64,000 bases of DNA, taken from Ambrosia x helenae (Eukaryota > Streptophyta > Magnoliopsida > Asterales > Asteraceae). The number at the start of each line of letters is the position of its first letter. Position 1 is the stretch's first letter. The stretch covers positions 76,062,575-76,126,574 of the forward strand of contig CM061227.1 of assembly GCA_030844895.1 (NCBI GenBank), read 5' to 3'. This document shows positions 23,823-35,275 of the stretch, in pieces. Below the pieces are notes generated by a model. It worked only from the letters and a program-made list of their open reading frames with translations, ran no database searches and was not told the origin of the DNA. A program made the translations under genes and the position numbers.

Positions 23823-24322
23823 CCAAGGGGGAGTTTGTTGATACACTATGTGTGGCTATCGCTTTGGATTCAATAATATTAGGCGTTTTTGTCATTGAAG
23901 ATTACTGAATGAAGACACATTCGACCTGTCGTAAGGTCGAATGAGAGTTTCAATGGTATGAGAGTTTCAATGGTCGAACGAATTTTTGTAGTTTATAATT
24001 GTTTGGTTCGAGCTCAGTAGAGGTCGAACGTGTACATTAGACCAATACAAGGGTCGAACGTGCAGGTCTATATATAGTTTAAGTTTGTTTGAGAGAATTC
24101 AGTTGTGTCATTGGGTTGTGAGTTAGTTTGTGTTTTGAGGAAAGGTTTAGAACGTCTAGTGTGTGTGTTTTATCATTGTAATCGAGACTTTAACGTATAA
24201 ACGTATTTGATTATTAATGATAAAGATGATTAACATGGATTTCTTTATGTCTGATTGATTGATTATCATATTGCATACAATTTAGGGATTCCGCACCTGA
24301 ATTGTTCTACTCGTGTGATACA
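23823..24322 (+). mobile_element. Polypurine tract and 3' LTR of copy B
   Basis: The tract CCAAGGGGGAG lies directly after the env-like stop. The LTR begins TGTTGATACACT at 23836 and probably ends GTGTGATACA at 24322, about 487 bp. It has palindromes and a TATA box at 23918-24076. The 5' LTR of copy B is not in the window, so the target repeat cannot be checked and the right end is a judgement. Confidence 0.65.
23918..24076 (+). promoter_or_regulatory. LTR promoter of copy B: palindromes plus TATATATA
   Basis: CATTCGACC/GGTCGAATG lies at 23918-23943. A decayed palindrome ends GGGTCGAACG at 24060. TATATATA at 24069-24076 follows 8 bp later. The same arrangement recurs before this element's env-like ORF at 11115-11340. 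Confidence 0.6.
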
Positions 24323-24327
24323 TTGTG

Positions 24328-26725
24328 TGTTTTTCATAAAAAACTATCCTTTACATTTATCAAGAAGTATTGGAAGGTTTTTGAAGATGATTTCTTGGAT
24401 ATTCTACGAAATCTTCATGAGCATGGCGAGATCAGTCATTATGTGGGTTCATCGTTTATTACGCTTATTCCAAAGGTAGTGAAACCAACGGGTCTTGGAG
24501 ATTTTTGGCCAATAAATCTCATTGGGGTCATCTCTAAAGTGGTTTCAAAAGTGTTGGCTAATAGGTTGAAAGGAGTTATTGGATAGGTAGTGTCAGAATC
24601 GCAATTCTTTTTTTTATCAGGTCGGTATATTTTGGACGGGTCGCTTATCACTAATGAAGTTTTATCTTGGGCAAAGAAATTTGAGAAAGAGATTTTTATG
24701 TTTAAGATAGAATTTGATAAGGCGTATGAAAATGTGAATTGGGATTTTTTATTGTCGGTCATGCAACAAATGGGGTTCCCGGCGAGATGGCGTTTGTGGA
24801 TAAAAGGGGTGTTATGTTCGGCGAGATTGGTGAATGGATTGCCAACGTTCGAGTTCCAATTTCAGAAAGGTATTCGACAAGGTGATCCTATTTCTCCTTT
24901 TTTATTCATTATTATTATGGAAGCGTTTTTCCGGGTTGGTGAAGAAAGCGTGACACATTGGTGCGTTTGATGGGGTTACTCTCCCGAGTAATGGCCCTGT
25001 TTTATCGCATCTTTTATATGCGGATGATGCTATGTTAATGGGGGAATGGTCGACTTTTAATTTTGTTAATATGAAGAGAATCAAATATTGCGGATTTTCT
25101 TTCTTTTCTCGAGTTTAAAGATTAACATTCATAAGTCGATTTTGTATGGAGTTGGATTGGAAGAGGATGAGGTGGTATTTAGAGCCTCGAAGTTGGGATG
25201 TAAACTGGTGGCTTTGCCTTTTTCGTACTTGGGTATTATGGTGGGAGCAAATATGAATAGAATAGTTAATTAGGACCCGATGGTAAACACATTTCGGAAA
25301 CGGTTGTCTAAATGGAAGGCTAATAGTATGTCTATTGGTGGTCGTGTTTCTATGATAAAGTCGGTGTTGGATAGTCTTCCAACTTATTATTTCTCTTTAT
25401 TTAAGGCCCCAATGAATGTGATAAATAGATTGGAACAAATGATAAGAAGGTTTTTGTGGGGAGGGTCGGATGAGGTGAGTAAGATGAGTTGGGTAGCTTG
25501 GGATAAATTGACCTGTAAAAAAAGATAAAGGGGGTTTGGGTATATCTAAGCTAGAAGATCATAATAAAGCTCTATCGGTGAAGTGGTATTGGAGGTATTT
25601 GACGGAACAAGGTGCGTTATGGAGAGCGGTCATTGATGCGATACATGGTTCGGATAGAAAATGGGGTATACTTCCACTTAATGCAAATGTCACGGGAGTG
25701 TGGAAGAATTTAGTTATTTTGTGTGGGGATTTAAGGAGTGAAGGTGTGGGAATTTCGAAGATGGTTCGAGGTATAATTGGTAATGGCAAGGAGATTCGGT
25801 TTTGGATTGACACTTGGATAGGTTCGGAACCATTGAAAGAGAAGTTCCCAACTTTGTTTGCTCTAGAAGTCAAGAAGAGGTGTACGGTTGAGGAGAGGAT
25901 ATCAAGTAATGGGGATGGGATGGGGTGGTGTTATTGTGGCATTGGAAGAAGACTCTCTCAGAGTCGATTGATATACAACATCGTCTAGAGCTGGAAATGC
26001 TTCTAAAAGATTGTGAGTTGTCCGATAGAAGAGATAAATGGGGTTGGAAAGATAAAGACGATTGTGTTTTTCGGTTTGCGGGAGTTAAAAGGTGGTTGAT
26101 AGGCAACAATAATAACGAGCAAATTTTCGGCTTCAAATGGTGTAAGTGGTTACCGGCGAAATGCAATATATTTATGTGGAGGGCGTATCTTGATAGACTT
26201 CCCACAAAGGTGGCGTTGAGAAGAAGAAATATTTATATTCAAGATGAGGAGTGTTCTTTGTCGAGAAGGCGACGATTCTACGGATCATATTCTCACGGAG
26301 TGTTGTATTGCCGCGGGGGTTTGGAATGGTATTTCTATTTGATGTCGAATCCCCGAAGTCTTTGCATTTTCGACGAGTGATCGTGTTCGGATATACGAGC
26401 AATGCGTACATTCGAAAGTGAATATGAAATTGGTGCAAGGTATTATAATTATAACATGTTGGGGGTTATGGAAAGCTCGGAACGAGAAGCATTTTTCAGA
26501 TAAAACCCCGAAGGTAGTGGACATTGTGTCGGATATCAAAGTGTTTGGATTTCATTGGTTTAGTAATCGGGATAGAGGGGATTCGGTGTCTTGGGAGAAA
26601 TGGTGTAATTTCGATTTTATGTAATTTTGTACTCGTTTTTCGGCTTCCTTTTCCATCTTGGAATAGGCATTCGTTTTGGTTGAATGAAACTTAATTTTCA
26701 AAAAAAGAAAAAAAAAAACAAAAAG
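24328..26725 (+). pseudogene. LINE (L1-type) ORF2 remnant with A-rich tail
   Basis: Reverse transcriptase motifs appear in order: ITLIPK (about 24460), FDKAYENVNWDFL (about 24715), FQKGIRQGDPISPFLF (about 24865) and YADDAM (about 25017). A zinc-binding RVT domain follows (KCNIFMWRAYLDRLPTK, about 26160). The 3' end is A-rich at 26699-26725. Several stops and frameshifts break the frame. The endonuclease and start of RT are absent. Similarity begins within a few bases of the copy B LTR end, so copy B may have inserted into this LINE, or the LINE may be 5'-truncated there. Confidence 0.85.
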
Positions 26726-27430
26726 ATAACGTTGTTCAACAAATAAAAGAAAAGTCAGCATATCATTAATGAACCATGGTCATCTGACCAATCAAAAGAA
26801 GAAACCTATGGGAGAATTGAATTCGTTGCAGCTATACTACCGGCCCAAGTCGTTTCCGAAGCCCAGATCGCTTATTTTTTATTTTTTTTTATATAAAACC
26901 AATATGATTTCGACGGCAGAGAGAGACAACAATTATTATTCGACCAAAACAACCATATTCGAAGAAGCTGTGAACGAACAGAATAAGCTTTGGTGACTTT
27001 GAAGGGGAGAAGGTCCCGGTCACGTTAAAGATTAATATTCAAGGAATCTCAGGTTTGGTTTAGTTTTTTTTTATATTTTTTTATAAACATGATGAACACT
27101 ATTTTTATTTATTTTGTGATGATGTTTCTAAATATTATGAGTAGCTAAACTTTTCTTGGTGACTTAAGATGATGAACTAGATAATGGTTTTTAATTAAAG
27201 ACTTATGTTTTTTGTTTTTGATGTGTTGAGTTACATGATTTAAATTTTATGTTTGACTTTGAGTATTTGTGTACTGGTGCTTTGTAATTTGATTACTTGT
27301 TTATTGGTTTTGATGTTCTAGTCATATAGGAATAGCTCTTAGATCTAGAAATCATTCTAGTTTGATTAACTTTTGTTGTTGAGCTAGTTCTTGCAGTTAG
27401 GAATAACGCAAGTTTAACAGGTTTTTAAAG
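26726..27430 (+). other. Unclassified sequence, possible host exon remnant
   Basis: Mostly AT-rich and non-coding. At 26970-27051 a short open stretch reads RISFGDFEGEKVPVTLKIN and ends at a donor-like TCAG-GTTTGG, which could be an exon end. I cannot name the gene and upstream stops limit it. The sequence continues at 35276 once the gypsy element with its TAAAG repeat is discounted. Confidence 0.3.
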
Positions 27431-27830
27431 TGTGACACCCGGCATGTTTGGGTCAACATTTTATAAACACATAAGTCTACCTTAGCGAAAAACGTTTATT
27501 AAACATACTTGACGGGGTCAGTAGAGTCGGAACACAGTCCGTATTGTCCAGGGTTCAATGATTCGGGGGATCATTGGGTCAGTCACACACACACACACAC
27601 ACACGATACGAGTCCCGTTGTTGGTGAATTACATAAACTAATTAAGTGTATGTGTAGACTAATTGTCGTATGGTGGATTATATGCTTAGATGTGTTTAAA
27701 TGATGTGTAGATAATTGTCCATGCTTAAATATGATAAACATAGACTAAGGTTGCATGCTCATGTGTTAAGATGTGTTAGAATGCGTTAAACACGACAAAC
27801 TAGAAAACTAGTTAAAAAGGGACTCTGGTT

Positions 27831-28013
27831 CGACCACTTCGAATGGTCGAAGGAGATAAATTGCTTTGGTTCGACCCTTGTAAAGGGGCGAACCTGGGAA
27901 CTGGATGGAAAGGATTTCCTTCGACCACAAAAGGACTCATTCGACCCTGAGAAGGGTCGAAGGAGGGCTCATTCGCCCATTGAGAAGGGGCGAATGTGGA
28001 CATAGTATAAATA
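27831..28013 (+). promoter_or_regulatory. Gypsy LTR promoter: TTCGACC palindromes then TATAAATA
   Basis: Several TTCGACC words and complements occur from 27831, including ATTCGACCC/GGGTCGAA (about 27940-27962). The last palindrome, CATTCGCCC/GGGCGAATG (27970-27996), is followed 9 bp later by TATAAATA (28006-28013). The copy in the 3' LTR (33084-33127) has one base changed in the right arm. The motif is the same as in the copia elements copy A and copy B. Confidence 0.6.
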
Positions 28014-28795
28014 CCACACTTTGTCATTTTTCACCATTTCACAAACCCTAACCGTCTCCAAACACTCTCTAGCAACTCTAAACATTGGGGAAGGAGTTTT
28101 TGCCCTTGTTTTCTATAATCTAACCTACAAACATCTTCTACACAAAGATCAAAGGTGTGTTCTTCATTCTAAATCATTTTTTAAAGCATTTCAATTCGTT
28201 TTTATTAAACCCCAAGAGTCCAGATCTGATACAAACATGTTTTCATGGATAAAAACCTTCCTAATGTCTTTCTAAACAAAACCTATTCATAAACAATGAG
28301 TTTTCATACAAACTAACATGTGTTAATGATGTTTTATGTAATGTTATGTATTGTTTGATGATTGATTGCTGTATAGATGTTATAACAATGATCTAGGACT
28401 GTTATTGATGATGTTTTATGATTGAGATAGGTTACAATTGATTATTGATGATGTTTTATCCATTTTGGGGATTTTGGGTTAGATCTAGGGCTTGTTCATG
28501 ATGATAGTGATGAGGATATGATTGGGGGGTTTATTGTTCATGATAATCTGAGTATATTAAGTTGATTATTGATTGATTTCATAAAGTTTCCTAATTGGGT
28601 AAAGATTGCATGCATGATGATGTGACATCTCCATAATTTACTATTTTGGGAAACTTATAAAACGACTAGATTTTGGTGTAAAATCGGTAGGGTTTTGTAG
28701 GGATAAGTTATCCATGCTAGACTGCTGTGTTTTATGATGTTTCGAGTCGTTTTGAATGTGTTTGAAGCGTTTTTAGGGAAAATTGCACAACAGGG

Positions 28796-28980
28796 GCGAA
28801 CCTGGCCTCCTTCGACCGGTCGATGGTGCGAAGGAGGGACTCCAGGGTCGAACCTGGTTACTAAATGGTCGGTCGAACGTGTTATAAATGGGCGAGGGAG
28901 GGAGAAAAGGGGCGAAGGAAGCCACATCCGACCGTTCTAAGCCTCATTCGACCACTTAGGACTACATTCGACCCTACGAT
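28796..28980 (+). repeat. Second TTCGACC/GGTCGAA array downstream of the TATA box
   Basis: About ten GGTCGAA, GGGCGAA and TTCGACC words lie in 185 bp, including TTCGACCGGTCGATGG. It lies about 780 bp after the TATA box, so it could be transcribed. It recurs at 33906-34085 in the 3' LTR, where one GGTC unit is missing. Confidence 0.6.
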
Positions 28981-29618
28981 TTCTAAAATGAGATTTTTGA
29001 TGCAAACTAAGTGTTTTATGCTTGAAACTTATGTGTTAAACTTATGTGCATGACTAATTAATGTAATGGGTCACCAACGGGATGTCGGGTCGGTCCGGGA
29101 TGTCCGGTTAACGTTTAAACACACTTTTTAACATACGTAGTCAAGATCTGGACAATCGGGGACTAGTTAGCCTTCGGGTTAATAGTCATCACACTTATGT
29201 AAACTCATTGATAGGTTGTCATTAGTTGGGATTATCATACACGTGTTAGAATTCTAGTTATCGGAAGACGCACTCTAAGGTGAGTTTCACGGCCCCACTC
29301 TTTTACTAGTTTTACATTTTCGGGGGAGAAAACATGCTGTGTCCTTTAAACGTGTGTCAACTATGTTTTCATAAAAAAAAGGTGTCTCAACTATGTTTTG
29401 GTATTCATGAATTCATTGGGTTTGGAGTATTCATTATGTTTTCACGTATTCATTATGTTTGGAGTATTCATTATATTACTATGCGATCTTTGGAAGTCCC
29501 GGGGGAAACCATGAATGTGCGGGGATGCACAACGGGGGAAATGTGGATAGCGCTATTTGGGCTTGACCCGCCCCACTCGACGGCTTGGAGGGCCGGGCGG
29601 GTGCATATTGTCTCTTAG

Positions 29619-29700
29619 GTATTCAGTATTCAGTATGCAGTATTCAGTATTCATTCGGGCACGTATTCAGTATTCACAGTATTCGAGTTCAGTAATGGTT
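29619..29700 (+). repeat. GTATTCA short-repeat array in the LTR
   Basis: GTATTCA or GTATGCA occurs about seven times in 80 bp, with more TATTCA words between 29400 and 29480 and at 29760-29820. The 3' LTR has the same array from 34729. Confidence 0.65.
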
Positions 29701-30159
29701 TTCCAATCGCAGTAGTAAGGTATTCATATGTTTTGCATGCATGTGGTCTGGATTGACCATGGGTATTCAGTTGGAGTCGATTTTCACTTGGAGTTGGTAT
29801 ACATTTGGAGTCGGTATTCATTAAAAACCTGTGAACTCACCGGCATTATTTGCTGACGTATTTAGCATGTTTGTCTCAGGTCGCTAAGGTAGCAGCTGTC
29901 GATAGGCGCACGGAGTCTCACGGCGTCTAGGATTCATGTGCATCTCATTTAGTATTTTCAGACTTTCGTACTTTTGATTTCACGTTGTAATAAAGTTTTA
30001 CGCTTCCGCAGCGTTGGATCATTTTATGAAAACTTAATGGTTTGATTTTGTCATTTTTACGTATCATATAGTGTTGTTTATTGTGACCGTTGACTTGGAT
30101 CCTGGTGTGTCACGCGCCTTGCGGTAAAACCCCGCACGTGGAAATTTGAGGGTGTGACA

Positions 30160-30826
30160 GATTGGTATCAGAGTCAATGGTTATAGTGAACTAGGACTGC
30201 ATGTAGAGTCTAGTCTATAGCCGAATATCACACATGTTAGACGGTCACACATAGTTACGGGTCGTGTCATTTGGTAAACATACTAATCTTGTCGGGGTGT
30301 CAGTGTCCTCATCACACGGTATCACATTATCCATCTTTTGTTATTCCTACCTTGGTTCTATCTTCTTCTTCGGGTTTGAAGATGAAGGGGCTTATCGCTT
30401 ATACTTGGCAGTAGTGTACATTGGGGTGGCTTCGGCGTATTCTTGAGATCTTTCCGGGTTTTGGATATCTCCCCTCTATGCTCTAATGTACATACTTGCC
30501 TGCACACACACTATCATGCACTAGTACTTGTCATAGTACACTCCTGAGTGACTGTTCACTTTGGGATCTTCGTGCGATAACAGTTTCTTTTAGGAATGTG
30601 GGTATCGGGTGATTCGAAGTTCTAGCTAGGAGCACGCCTAGAGGACCATGTAGAGCGATTTGTTATTTCGGGTGCACACGAAATCATAAATCGAAATGCA
30701 TGAAAATCTTGGTGGACTTCGTGTTCGGACTAATGGTCATGCTGGAACCACGTTCTGAATTCGTTTGGTCACTTGTAGCTCGATCTGTTGGTGGTTTTGA
30801 GTGTCTTATCTCATGTTTGGCAGAAC
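30160..30826 (+). other. Primer binding site and gag leader of the gypsy element
   Basis: TGGTATCAGAG at 30163-30173 fits a Met-tRNA primer site, right after the LTR end GGTGTGACA. The remaining 650 bp to the gag ATG has no gene. Confidence 0.75.
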
Positions 30827-32176
30827 ATGTCTGGTCGCGCTGGTGGACGTGCTGGTGGACGCCGTGGTGGCGGCGGGGGTCGCAATGGCGGTGGACGAGG
30901 TGGGGGGAACATCACCATGACTCAGGCGGAGTTGGAGCACATGTTGCAGCAGCAGTTGAACGTTGCGTTGGCTGCTTTCCAGGCTGCTCAGCAGACCCTG
31001 GGAAATACTAATCAGATGCAGACTGGGTGCACGTACAAGAAGTTCATGGACTGTAAGCCCCATTTCTTCAATGGGACTGAAGGAGCGGTGGGACTACTTA
31101 GGTGGTTGGAGAAGATTGAGTCAGTGTTTGCTATGTGTAACTGTCCCGACGCTGATCGCGTCAAGTATGCTTCTGCTACACTGGAGGGACATGCGTTGAC
31201 CTGGTGGAACTCCACCACTGCGAACCTTGGTCTGGGTGAGGCCAATGCTATGCCGTGGTCCGAGTTTGTTCAGATGTTGAGGGCGGAGTATTGCCCAAGA
31301 GACGAGATTATGAAGTTGGAGCATGAGTTCTGGAATCTGAAGATGGTTGGATCGGAGATCGAGGAGTTTACTGCTAGGCACAACGAGTTGGCTGTGATGT
31401 GCCCCGGGTTGGCTACACCGGAGTACCGGAGGATTGAGCACTACGTTGCTGGGTTAGTGCCGGAGATTGCTGGACTTGTTGCTGCTGCTGATCACACTAC
31501 TATGTTGGCCACTGTTCGGGCAGCCCACAAGCTGACCAACATGAAGGTTGCGGAGGGCGTTCTACCTCCGAGGGGTGCTGCTGTGAAAGCCCCTGCGGAC
31601 AACAAGAGAAAGTGGGAGAGTGCTGGAAAGAGCGCTAGGTCGTCCCAGCCACAGACGAAGAAGCAAGAAGTTGTGGGAGCACCATCCGAGCAGAGGTCTG
31701 GGGGATATACTGGGAAACTCCCGAAGTGTGGTGAGTGTGGGTTTCATCATACGGGTGATTGTGAGAGGTTTCGCTGTCGACGGTGTCAGCGTTTTGGTCA
31801 TCATGCTAAGGACTGTAGGACTACTCTTCAGCTACAACCGGCACAGGCCACTACTACTACTACCACTGCTACTGCTCCTCAGGGAAGGAAGGGATGTTAT
31901 CACTGTGGGGATAATGGACACTTCAAGCGGGATTGTCCTAAGCTGAACCAAGGGACTGCAGGTGGTGCTGGGAATGAAGGCGGCGGTCGAACTACTCGTG
32001 GTCATGTCTACGTCATTGGCGCTAGGGAGAACCAGGAGGATCCTGACACTGTTACTGGTGAGTATTCTTTTCTTGATCCTCGTTATGCTCGTATTCATTC
32101 TTGTTCACATTGTTTGGCAATTCGTATTCATTGTGTGCATTCAGTTTGGTATTTGGTCATCATTTTGCATTCATGA
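30827..32176 (+). CDS. Ty3/gypsy Gag polyprotein, probably intact except the C-terminus
   Basis: I start it at MSGRAGGRAGG (30827), because the upstream in-frame ATG at 30788 only adds unconserved residues. A Gly/Arg-rich N-terminus (residues 1-25) is followed by the capsid-type gag domain: FFNGTEGAVGLLRWLEKIES, ALTWWNS and YCPRDEIMKLEHEFWNLKM. There are two CCHC zinc knuckles, CRRCQRFGHHAKDC (from residue 317) and CYHCGDNGHFKRDC (from residue 357). After TVTGEYSFLDPRYARI, which looks like the start of the protease, the frame runs into unrelated sequence and stops. The protein would bind RNA and build the particle. The open frame fits a recent insertion. Confidence 0.85.
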   Translation: MSGRAGGRAGGRRGGGGGRNGGGRGGGNITMTQAELEHMLQQQLNVALAAFQAAQQTLGNTNQMQTGCTYKKFMDCKPHFFNGTEGAVGLLRWLEKIESVFAMCNCPDADRVKYASATLEGHALTWWNSTTANLGLGEANAMPWSEFVQMLRAEYCPRDEIMKLEHEFWNLKMVGSEIEEFTARHNELAVMCPGLATPEYRRIEHYVAGLVPEIAGLVAAADHTTMLATVRAAHKLTNMKVAEGVLPPRGAAVKAPADNKRKWESAGKSARSSQPQTKKQEVVGAPSEQRSGGYTGKLPKCGECGFHHTGDCERFRCRRCQRFGHHAKDCRTTLQLQPAQATTTTTTATAPQGRKGCYHCGDNGHFKRDCPKLNQGTAGGAGNEGGGRTTRGHVYVIGARENQEDPDTVTGEYSFLDPRYARIHSCSHCLAIRIHCVHSVWYLVIILHS

Positions 32177-32546
32177 GTCTGATGTGGGTCCTTTGGAGAT
32201 GTTACTTGGACGGTACCAGTGTATCATTTATACCGATCACAGTAGTCTCTACTAGGCCCTCGATCAGGAGGATTCATTGTTTTGTATTCACTTTGGGGAG
32301 GGCGGTTCCCCGGCATAGAGTATTCGTTGATATCATCTTTCGTTCGTGGTTATCATTTCGTTTGTGTTCTGGGAAACGTTACTTGGGTTAGGTCGACACT
32401 CATTACTGTCGAAGAGTGAATCTCGGGGCGAGATTCCTTTCAACATGGGGATGATGTGACGACCGGGAAAATTTTTCTTTTTATCGCTTCGATCTCTTTG
32501 ACTTCGGGAAATTTTCGGGACGAAAATTCTTTCAACAGGGGGATGA
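32177..32546 (+). pseudogene. RNase H scrap and two polypurine tracts
   Basis: About 32200-32275 encodes CIIYTDHSSL followed by a stop and ALDQ, matching the YTDH-SL-LDQ start of gypsy RNase H. The rest of pol is missing. Two similar tracts follow: TTTCAACATGGGGATGATG near 32436-32456, then TTTCAACAGGGGGATGATG at 32530-32548. After the first comes TGTGACGACCGGG, which looks like the start of a different gypsy LTR, so the 3' end seems to have been patched. Confidence 0.6.
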
Positions 32547-35270
32547 TGTGACACCCGGCATGTTTGGGTCAACATTTTATAAACACATAAATCTACCTTA
32601 GCGAGAAACGTTTATTAAACATACTTGACGGGGTCAGTAGAGTTGGAACACAGTCCGTATTGTCCAGGGTTCAATGATTCGGGGGATCATTGGGTCAGTC
32701 ACACACACACACACACACGATACGAGTCCCGTTGTTGGTGAATTACATAAACTAATTAAGTGTATGTGTAGACTAATTGTCGTATGGTGGATTATATGCT
32801 TAGATGTGTTTAAATGATGTGTAGATAATTGTCCATGCTTAAATATGATAAACATAGACTAAGGTTGCATGCTCATGTGTTAAGATGTGTTAGAATGCGT
32901 TAAACACGACAAACTGGAAAACTAGTTAAAAAGGGACTCTGGTTCGACCACTTCGAATGGTCGAAGGAGATAAATTGCTTTGGTTCGACCCTTGTAAAGG
33001 GGCGAACCTGGGAACTGGATGGAAAGGATTTCCTTCGACCACAAAAGGACTCATTCGACCCTGAGAAGGGTCGAAGGAGGGCTCATTCGCCCATTGAGAA
33101 GGGGAGAATGTGGACATAGTATAAATACCACACTTTGTCATTTTTCACCATTTCACAAACCCTAACCGTCTCAAAACACTCTCTAGCAACTCTAAACATT
33201 GGGGAAGGAGTTTTTGCCCTTGTTTTCTATAATCTAACCTACAAACATCTTCTACACAAAGATCAAAGGTGTGTTCTTCATTCTAAATCATTTTTTAAAG
33301 CATTTCAATTCGTTTTTATTAAACCCCAAGAGTCCAGATCTGATACAAACATGTTTTCATGGATAAAAACCTTCCTAATGTCTTTCTAAACAAAACCTAT
33401 TCATAAGCAATGAGTTTTCATACAAACTAACATGTGTTAATGATGTTTTATGTAATGTTATGTATTGTTTGATGATTGATTGCTGTATAGATGTTATAAC
33501 AATGATCTAGGACTGTTATTGATGATGTTTTATGATTGAGATAGGTTACAATTGATTATTGATGATGTTTTATCCATTTTGGGGATTTTGGGTTAGATCT
33601 AGGGCTTGTTCATGATGATAGTGATAAGGATATGATTGGGGGGTTTATTGTTCATGATAATCTGAGTATATTAAGTTGATTATTGATTGATTTCATAAAG
33701 TTTCCTAATTGGGTAAAGATTGCATGCATGATGATGTGACATCTCCATAATTTACTATTTTAGGAAACTTATAAAACGACTAGATTTTGGTGTAAAATCG
33801 GTAGGGTTTTGTAGGGATAAGTTATCCATGCTTGACTGCTGTGTTTTATGATATTTCGAATCGTTTTGAATGTGTTTGAAGCGTTTTTAGGGAAAATTGC
33901 ACAACAGGGGCGAACCTGGCCTCCTTCGACCGGTCGATGGTGCAAAGGAGGGACTCCAGGGTTGAACCTGGTTACTAAATGGTCGAACGTGTTACAAATG
34001 GGCGAAGGAGGGAGAAAAGGGGCGAAGGAAGCCACATCCGACCGTTCTAAGCCTCATTCGACCACTTAGGACTACATTCGACCCTACGATTTCTAAAATG
34101 AGATTTTTGATGCAAACTAAGTGTTTTATGCTTGAAACTTATGTGTTAAACTTATGTGCATGACTAATTAATGTAATGGGTCACCAACGGGATGTCGGGT
34201 CGGTCTGGGATGTCCGGTTAACGTTTAAACACACTTTTTAACATACGTAGTCAAGATCTGGACAATCGGGGACTAGTTAGCCTTCGGGTTAATAGTCATC
34301 ACACTTATGTAAACTCATTGATAGGTTGTCATTAGTTGGGATTATCATACACGTGTTGGAATTCTAGTTATCGGAAGACGCACTCTAAGGTGAGTTTCAC
34401 GGCCCCACTCTTTTACTAGTTTTACATTTTCGGGGGAGAAAACATGTTGTGTCCTTTAAACGTGTGTCAACTATGTTTTCATAAAAAAAAGGTGTCTCAA
34501 CTATGTTTTGGTATTCATGAATTCATTGGGTTTGGAGTATTCATTATGTTTTCACGTATTCATTATGTTTGGAGTATTCATTATATTACTATGCGATCTT
34601 TGGAAGTCCCGGGGGAAACCATGAATGTGCGGGGATGCACAACGGGGGAAATGTGGATAGCGCTATTTGGGCTTGACCCGCCCCACTCGACGGCTTGGAG
34701 GGTCGGGCGGGTGCATATTGTCTCTTAGGTATTCAGTATTTAGTATGCAGTATTCAGTATTCAATCGGGGGACGTATTCAGTATTCACAGTATTCGAGTT
34801 CAGTAATGGTTTTCCAATCGCAGTAGTAAGGTATTCATATGTTTTGCATGCATGTGGTCTGGATTGACCATGGGTATTCAGTTGGAGTCGATTTTCACTT
34901 GGAGTTGGTATACATTTGGAGTCGGTATTCATTAAAAACCTGTGAACTCACCGGCATTATTTGCTGACGTATTTAGCATGTTTGTCTCAGGTCGCTAAGG
35001 TAGCAGCTGTCGATAGGCGCACGGAGTCTCACGGCGTCTAGGATTCATGTGCATCTCATTTAGTATTTTCAGACTTTCGTACTTTTGATTTCACGTTGTA
35101 ATAAAGTTTTACGCTTCCGCAGCGTTGGATCATTTTATGAAAACTTAATGGTTTGATTTTGTCATTTTTACGTATCATATAGTGTTGTTTATTGTGACCG
35201 TTGACTTGGATCCTGGTGTGTCACGCGCCTCGCGGTAAAACCCCGCACGTGGAAATTTGAGGGTGTGACA
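32547..35270 (+). repeat. Gypsy 3' LTR
   Basis: 2724 bp, the partner of 27431-30159, ending GGGTGTGACA followed by the TAAAG repeat. The promoter palindrome and TATA box are at 33084-33127. Differences are scattered single bases, a shorter (CA)n, and loss of a 4-bp GGTC at about 33981. Confidence 0.9.
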
Positions 35271-35275
35271 TAAAG

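Larger units (their letters stand above)
27431..30159 (+). repeat. Gypsy 5' LTR
   Basis: 2729 bp. It contains a (CA)n run near 27580-27604, palindrome arrays and a TATA box (27831-28013), a second TTCGACC array (28796-28980) and GTATTCA repeats (29619-29700). The short frames inside are chance. Confidence 0.9.
27431..35270 (+). mobile_element. Ty3/gypsy element with two long LTRs and almost no pol
   Basis: 7840 bp bounded by TGTGACACCC and GGGTGTGACA, with a perfect TAAAG target repeat (27426-27430 and 35271-35275). The two LTRs are about 99% alike by eye. The interior is only 2.4 kb: primer binding site, gag, a scrap of RNase H and two polypurine tracts. The protease start is followed directly by RNase H sequence, so most of pol has been deleted. 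It could move only with enzymes from a complete relative. Confidence 0.9.

Noticed and set aside
28021..28275. 84-codon frame repeated in both gypsy LTRs as a conserved small gene
   Set aside because: Its conservation only reflects the near identity of the LTRs; it starts at the TATA-proximal transcribed region and shows no domain.
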